This document shows, piece by piece, positions 11,363-11,840 of a stretch of DNA of 11,840 nt. The stretch lies in NCBI GenBank assembly GCA_004296815.1, contig SCVT01000297.1, positions 1 to 11,840 of the forward strand, in the 5' to 3' direction. Position numbers and translations under genes: made by a program. The stretch comes from Reyranella sp. (GTDB lineage: Bacteria > Pseudomonadota > Alphaproteobacteria > Reyranellales > Reyranellaceae). Below the pieces are notes generated by a model. That model worked only from the letters and a program-made list of their open reading frames with translations, ran no database searches and had not been told where the DNA came from. Every line of letters begins with the position of its first letter. Position 1 is the stretch's first letter.

Positions 11363-11840
11363 GTGGCTCGTTCGGGCGCATCACGGCTCTGGTCACGCGC
11401 CACATCCAGCTCTGGCGCAGCTCGGTGATGCGCCTCGTCGACTCGATCTACTGGCCGGCGGTGCAGATGGTGATGTGGGGCTTCCTCACGCAATACCTGA
11501 TGCCGCAGGCTTCGTTCGTGGCGCAGGCGGCGGGCGTGCTGCTGTCGGGGCTGATGCTCTGGGAGGTCGTCGTGCGCGGCAACCTCTCGCTCTCGATCGC
11601 CTTCCTCGAGGAGATCTGGTCGCGCAACCTCGGCCATCTTTTCGTGAGTCCGATCCGCTCGTGGGAGCTGGCCGCCGGCATCGTGGTCGTGGCGCTGCTG
11701 CGCACCTTGCTGGGCATGGTCCCGGTGTCGCTGCTGGCGTGGGTGTTCTTCGGGTACAACATCTATTCGCTCGGCCTGCCGCTGATCGCCTTCTTCTTCA
11801 TCCTGCAGATGTTCTCCTGGTCGATCGGGCTCGCCATGTC
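11359..11840 (+). CDS. ABC-2 type permease, 3'-partial
   Basis: The frame is open from a GTG at 11359, overlapping the ATPase stop (GTGA), to the window end, giving 160 complete codons. The N-terminus reads MSGSFGRITALVTRHIQLWR, a typical cytoplasmic amphipathic start. Membrane segments follow at about residues 32-52 (Trp-Pro-Ala-Val-Gln-Met-Val-Met-Trp), 58-75, 103-130 and from about 134 on. Between them is the amphipathic LEEIWSRNLGHLFVSPIRSW, which matches the conserved cytoplasmic coupling region of ABC-2 permeases ('E...r.n.l..l..sPi...e'). It forms an exporter with the ATPase encoded just upstream. The C-terminus is outside the window and the substrate is unknown. Confidence 0.88.
   Translation, partial: MSGSFGRITALVTRHIQLWRSSVMRLVDSIYWPAVQMVMWGFLTQYLMPQASFVAQAAGVLLSGLMLWEVVVRGNLSLSIAFLEEIWSRNLGHLFVSPIRSWELAAGIVVVALLRTLLGMVPVSLLAWVFFGYNIYSLGLPLIAFFFILQMFSWSIGLAM

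Noticed and set aside
1..11840. tRNA, rRNA, CRISPR array, insertion sequence or attachment site
   Set aside because: No cloverleaf-like, regularly spaced repeat, transposase-like or terminal-inverted-repeat structure was found by eye on either strand.

Overview
The window is GC-rich bacterial DNA with strong G/C bias at third codon positions, closely packed genes and several 4-bp stop/start overlaps. The gene families (NnrU, a BamE-like lipoprotein, a split CHR transporter, PlsY, an ABC-2 exporter) suggest a Gram-negative alphaproteobacterium. The genus cannot be fixed from sequence alone. No rRNA, tRNA, CRISPR array, transposase or phage gene was seen.

Left part (1-4029): a His-tailed small protein ends tail-to-tail with a small membrane protein. 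Next, on the minus strand, come an NnrU-family membrane protein, a small secreted PepSY-like protein and an unrecognised 129-aa protein. Two secreted proteins run rightward from a divergent start at about 2 kb: a cysteine-rich MORN-repeat protein and a 437-aa two-domain protein of unknown function.

Middle (4087-6861): two translationally coupled genes encode unusual membrane proteins. The first joins a small soluble domain, nine uninterrupted Gly-X-Pro triplets, a transmembrane segment, a long glycine-rich stretch and further transmembrane segments. The second has an N-terminal membrane region and a charged helical C-terminus. Their codon use is more relaxed than that of the genes on both sides. 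I regard this pair as the least explained and most interesting part of the window. The phospholipid-synthesis acyltransferase gene plsY follows.

Right part (6854-9267, minus strand): an apparent operon reads BamE-like lipoprotein, CYTH-like protein of unknown function, N-half CHR transporter, C-half CHR transporter. The last three genes are joined by 4-bp overlaps. The two CHR halves presumably pair as one anion transporter. The operon ends in an 8-bp tail-to-tail overlap with plsY.

Right end (9352-11840, plus strand): a class I PLP aminotransferase is followed 7 bp later by an ABC ATPase, which overlaps by 4 bp an ABC-2 permease cut by the window end. The ATPase and permease form an exporter of unknown substrate. 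The aminotransferase looks co-transcribed with them.
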